This document shows positions 62,442-64,000 of a stretch of 64,000 nt of DNA, piece after piece. Made by a program: the position numbers and the translations under genes. Numbering within the stretch: the stretch's first letter is position 1; every line of letters starts with the position of its first letter. Location: the NCBI GenBank assembly GCA_022760475.1, contig JALEFZ010000055.1, forward strand, positions 1 through 64,000, given 5' to 3'. The notes beneath the pieces were generated by a model. That model had not been told where the DNA came from, ran no database searches, and worked only from the letters and a program-made list of their open reading frames with translations. The DNA comes from Bacteroidia bacterium. Lineage in GTDB: Bacteria; Bacteroidota; Bacteroidia; J057.

Positions 62442-63158
62442 ATGAAAACGAAATTGTTTTTCCTTATCCTCATTTGTGGAGCCCTTGCGGGATATTCTCA
62501 AGACTTACTTGGCAAGTGGTATCGTATTGGGCGGGGAAGCCTTCAACAGCTGGAAATTACCCCTGACTCTATATTTAGCAAAAGGCTATGGTTCGATTTT
62601 AGCCCTATATATCATGTAGATTCTGTCGAAGAAAAAGGTGAAAGCAATGCCTATCATTCTATAAAAAAGATTGACAACCGCTATTTAATTATTTTTTCAA
62701 AAGATAAATCTTCCAAATTTGACTCAGAGGTACTTTTCGATTTCCAAAAAAGCAAATGGATCAAGTTGGCATGGAATTATAAAGATTCCGTCTTTTCGGA
62801 TCTTGAAAATACCATCTCCTTCTACAGCAATGACAGGAAAAAACTATTTGGCTATACCTTATTTCACGAAAACTACATCCCTACCCTCCAATCCATGAAA
62901 TCCATTAAAAAAATGGATAAGGAAGAGTTCAAAAGATTTCTCAACATTTACTTTGAAAAAATTGATGAGTCCATAAAGGAGTTTGATAAGTTCAATTCGG
63001 GATACATAGCTATTTTGTACAATAGTGAACAGATAACTCAAGCACTTTATGAGGCAGGCTATAACCCACTAGAGCGGATGGATGAGCTTGAGGAGTTATT
63101 CATAAAATTTAAAGATGAGCCTGAGATAAAAGCACTTATAGATAGCAGAGACAATTAA
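62442..63158 (+). CDS. Hypothetical exported protein, 238 aa
   Basis: Signal peptide MKTKLFFLILICGALAGYSQ followed by DLLGKWYRIGRGSLQQLEIT, which looks like a lipocalin-like start (GKWYxI, beta-strand), then a charged helical C-terminal half (residues 130-238). No family identified with confidence. Periplasmic or outer-membrane located by inference. Starts 50 bases after the pirin stop. Confidence 0.65.
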   Translation: MKTKLFFLILICGALAGYSQDLLGKWYRIGRGSLQQLEITPDSIFSKRLWFDFSPIYHVDSVEEKGESNAYHSIKKIDNRYLIIFSKDKSSKFDSEVLFDFQKSKWIKLAWNYKDSVFSDLENTISFYSNDRKKLFGYTLFHENYIPTLQSMKSIKKMDKEEFKRFLNIYFEKIDESIKEFDKFNSGYIAILYNSEQITQALYEAGYNPLERMDELEELFIKFKDEPEIKALIDSRDN

Positions 63159-63275
63159 CAGTGAGAGGCCTCCATGGGCTGAAAAGGGAGAAAAGGAAGA
63201 ATTTTCCCCTCGAATGAGAAAAGTTTCGATAAATTTATATGGATATTAAATCGAAACAACCTCAGCCAATCTACC

Positions 63276-63920
63276 ATGGGCAAAAAAATCAACTGGCTAA
63301 ACCATATCATTGAATTCATTGTAGTGGTAATTAGTGTCCTGCTGGCCTTTCAGCTCAACAACTGGTCAGTAAAAAGGGAACATAAAAAAGTGGTAAGCAT
63401 GCACCTCGATCAGATTGATGAAGAAACCCGCTACAATAAAATTGCACTTACCTCTGTGCTTGAGCTATCGGAGAAGCAATTGGCACTTCTAGATACACTC
63501 ATTGTGATGCTTGCCAAGGATGAGTCAAATGACCTTTCTACCATCAACAAGGCTTGCTTTCGCCTTTTGAACATTGGGAATGTTTACCTAAAAAGAAATG
63601 CTTATATCTCTCTCACTGGCACTGGAGACATTCGTTTTCTGGATAATTTTGAAGAAAAGAACAGGGTAATTAGCCTGTATGAATATTACGATTGGGTAGA
63701 ATCGATTGAGCGTATTGCGATAAGCAATTATAATGAAAACTTCTTCCCGTACATGAATCAGAATTTTGACATGGTCCAAGCCAAAGTTCAGAAGGAAGAA
63801 GTTTACCGAAATAAAAAATTCATAAATGCCCTTGCCACTTATCGCTATGGAGAAAAGCAAAAGGTTGATAAGTACAAGGACTGTCTGGAAGTGGTAGAAA
63901 GCTTCCTGAAAAAAGAATAA
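63276..63920 (+). CDS. DUF6090-like membrane-anchored protein, paralogue 2
   Basis: 214 aa. Opening MGKKINWLNHIIEFIVVVISVLLAF followed by QLNNWSVKREHKK; one membrane helix at about 10-25 and a helical soluble part. Same layout as the protein at 33156, which also has NW after the helix, so both belong to one family (DUF6090-like). Function unknown. Stands alone; a hairpin follows its stop. Confidence 0.8.
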   Translation: MGKKINWLNHIIEFIVVVISVLLAFQLNNWSVKREHKKVVSMHLDQIDEETRYNKIALTSVLELSEKQLALLDTLIVMLAKDESNDLSTINKACFRLLNIGNVYLKRNAYISLTGTGDIRFLDNFEEKNRVISLYEYYDWVESIERIAISNYNENFFPYMNQNFDMVQAKVQKEEVYRNKKFINALATYRYGEKQKVDKYKDCLEVVESFLKKE

Positions 63921-63947
63921 ACCCGGATTTTTATATCCATCCGGGTT
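63920..63947. terminator. Bidirectional terminator at the right edge
   Basis: AACCCGGAT (63920-63928) pairs with ATCCGGGTT (63939-63947), with a 10-base loop. Read on the minus strand a T-rich tract follows, so it terminates at least the converging minus-strand gene. Confidence 0.8.
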
Positions 63948-63955
63948 CATTTAGC

Positions 63956-64000
63956 TTAGAGATTCTGAAACGATTTCGTATCCGTAGCAAAATAATACTC
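63956..64000 (-). CDS. C-terminal fragment of a minus-strand gene (edge)
   Basis: An open frame of 14 codons reading EYYFATDTKSFQNL then stop (TAA at 63958-63956), running off the window. Family cannot be told. Its position after a converging terminator supports a real gene end. Confidence 0.4.
   Translation of the reverse strand, partial: EYYFATDTKSFQNL

Noticed and set aside
1..64000. Search for CRISPR arrays, tRNA and rRNA genes, phage genes and defence systems
   Set aside because: No array-like spaced repeats, cloverleaf-type tRNA, rRNA segments or known defence-gene combinations were seen.

Overview
The window looks like a chromosomal segment of a marine or environmental member of the Bacteroidota, probably Cytophagales-like. 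Evidence: A+T-rich DNA, many short lipoprotein signal peptides, families common in this phylum (DUF3667, DUF6090-like, two-component-regulator propellers, DUF4369-TlpA proteins, BlaI/M56 pairs), and promoters of the Bacteroidota type (TTTG, 19-21 nt, TAnnTTTG). No rRNA, tRNA, CRISPR array, phage module or recognisable defence island was found. The assignment is an inference from gene content.

Layout. 1-160: outer end of an IS256-family insertion sequence with the transposase start. 187-9000: mostly plus-strand small enzymes and lipoproteins (VOC-like lipoprotein, FCP1/NIF-type phosphatase, DUF1801, S51 peptidase, DUF4198, flavin amine oxidase, class-C beta-lactamase-fold hydrolase, thioesterase, APH-fold kinase). 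9200-12800: a membrane-anchored DJ-1/PfpI protein coupled to a membrane-anchored S1-type sulfatase, then a hibernation-factor-like protein with a strong nested terminator. 13000-18500: esterase, AraC, VOC, a cytosolic tyrosinase, a decayed serine-hydrolase gene beside an intact one, and a methyltransferase. 18900-24700: FkbM methyltransferase, GNAT, a MITE-like repeat, small proteins, and a large S9 peptidase carrying a C-terminal SUMF1/FGE-like domain. 24680-30180 (mixed strands): tandem SnoaL-like proteins behind a palindromic operator, AraC, SRPBCC, DinB, and a tetR-SDR pair with well-defined promoters and operators. 30300-39500: full-length RapA, DUF6090-like protein, sugar dehydrogenase, HEAT-repeat DNA alkylation repair protein, iduronate-sulfatase-like enzyme, MFS transporter. 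39530-42700 (minus): serine hydrolase and a BlaI-M56 pair with an operator over the promoter. 42960-54500: a second MITE-like copy, propeller lipoprotein, second amine oxidase, GH2, Nudix, GH25, TlpA. 54500-59950 (minus): two paralogous TPR histidine kinases and one LytTR response regulator. 60400-64000: two DinB-superfamily proteins, pirin, and DUF6090-like protein.

Most genes stand alone or in runs of two or three, so the window is largely ordinary chromosome. The best-resolved regulatory units are tetR-SDR (three matching operators in two promoters of identical geometry), blaI-M56 (palindrome over the -7 element) and the SnoaL pair (CTTGCA-type palindrome next to TATATTTG). The most unusual items are the S9-SUMF1 fusion, the two MITE-like elements with matching terminal inverted repeats, the tandem histidine kinases sharing one regulator, and the serine-hydrolase pseudogene.

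All calls come from reading the sequence and family knowledge; no database search was run.
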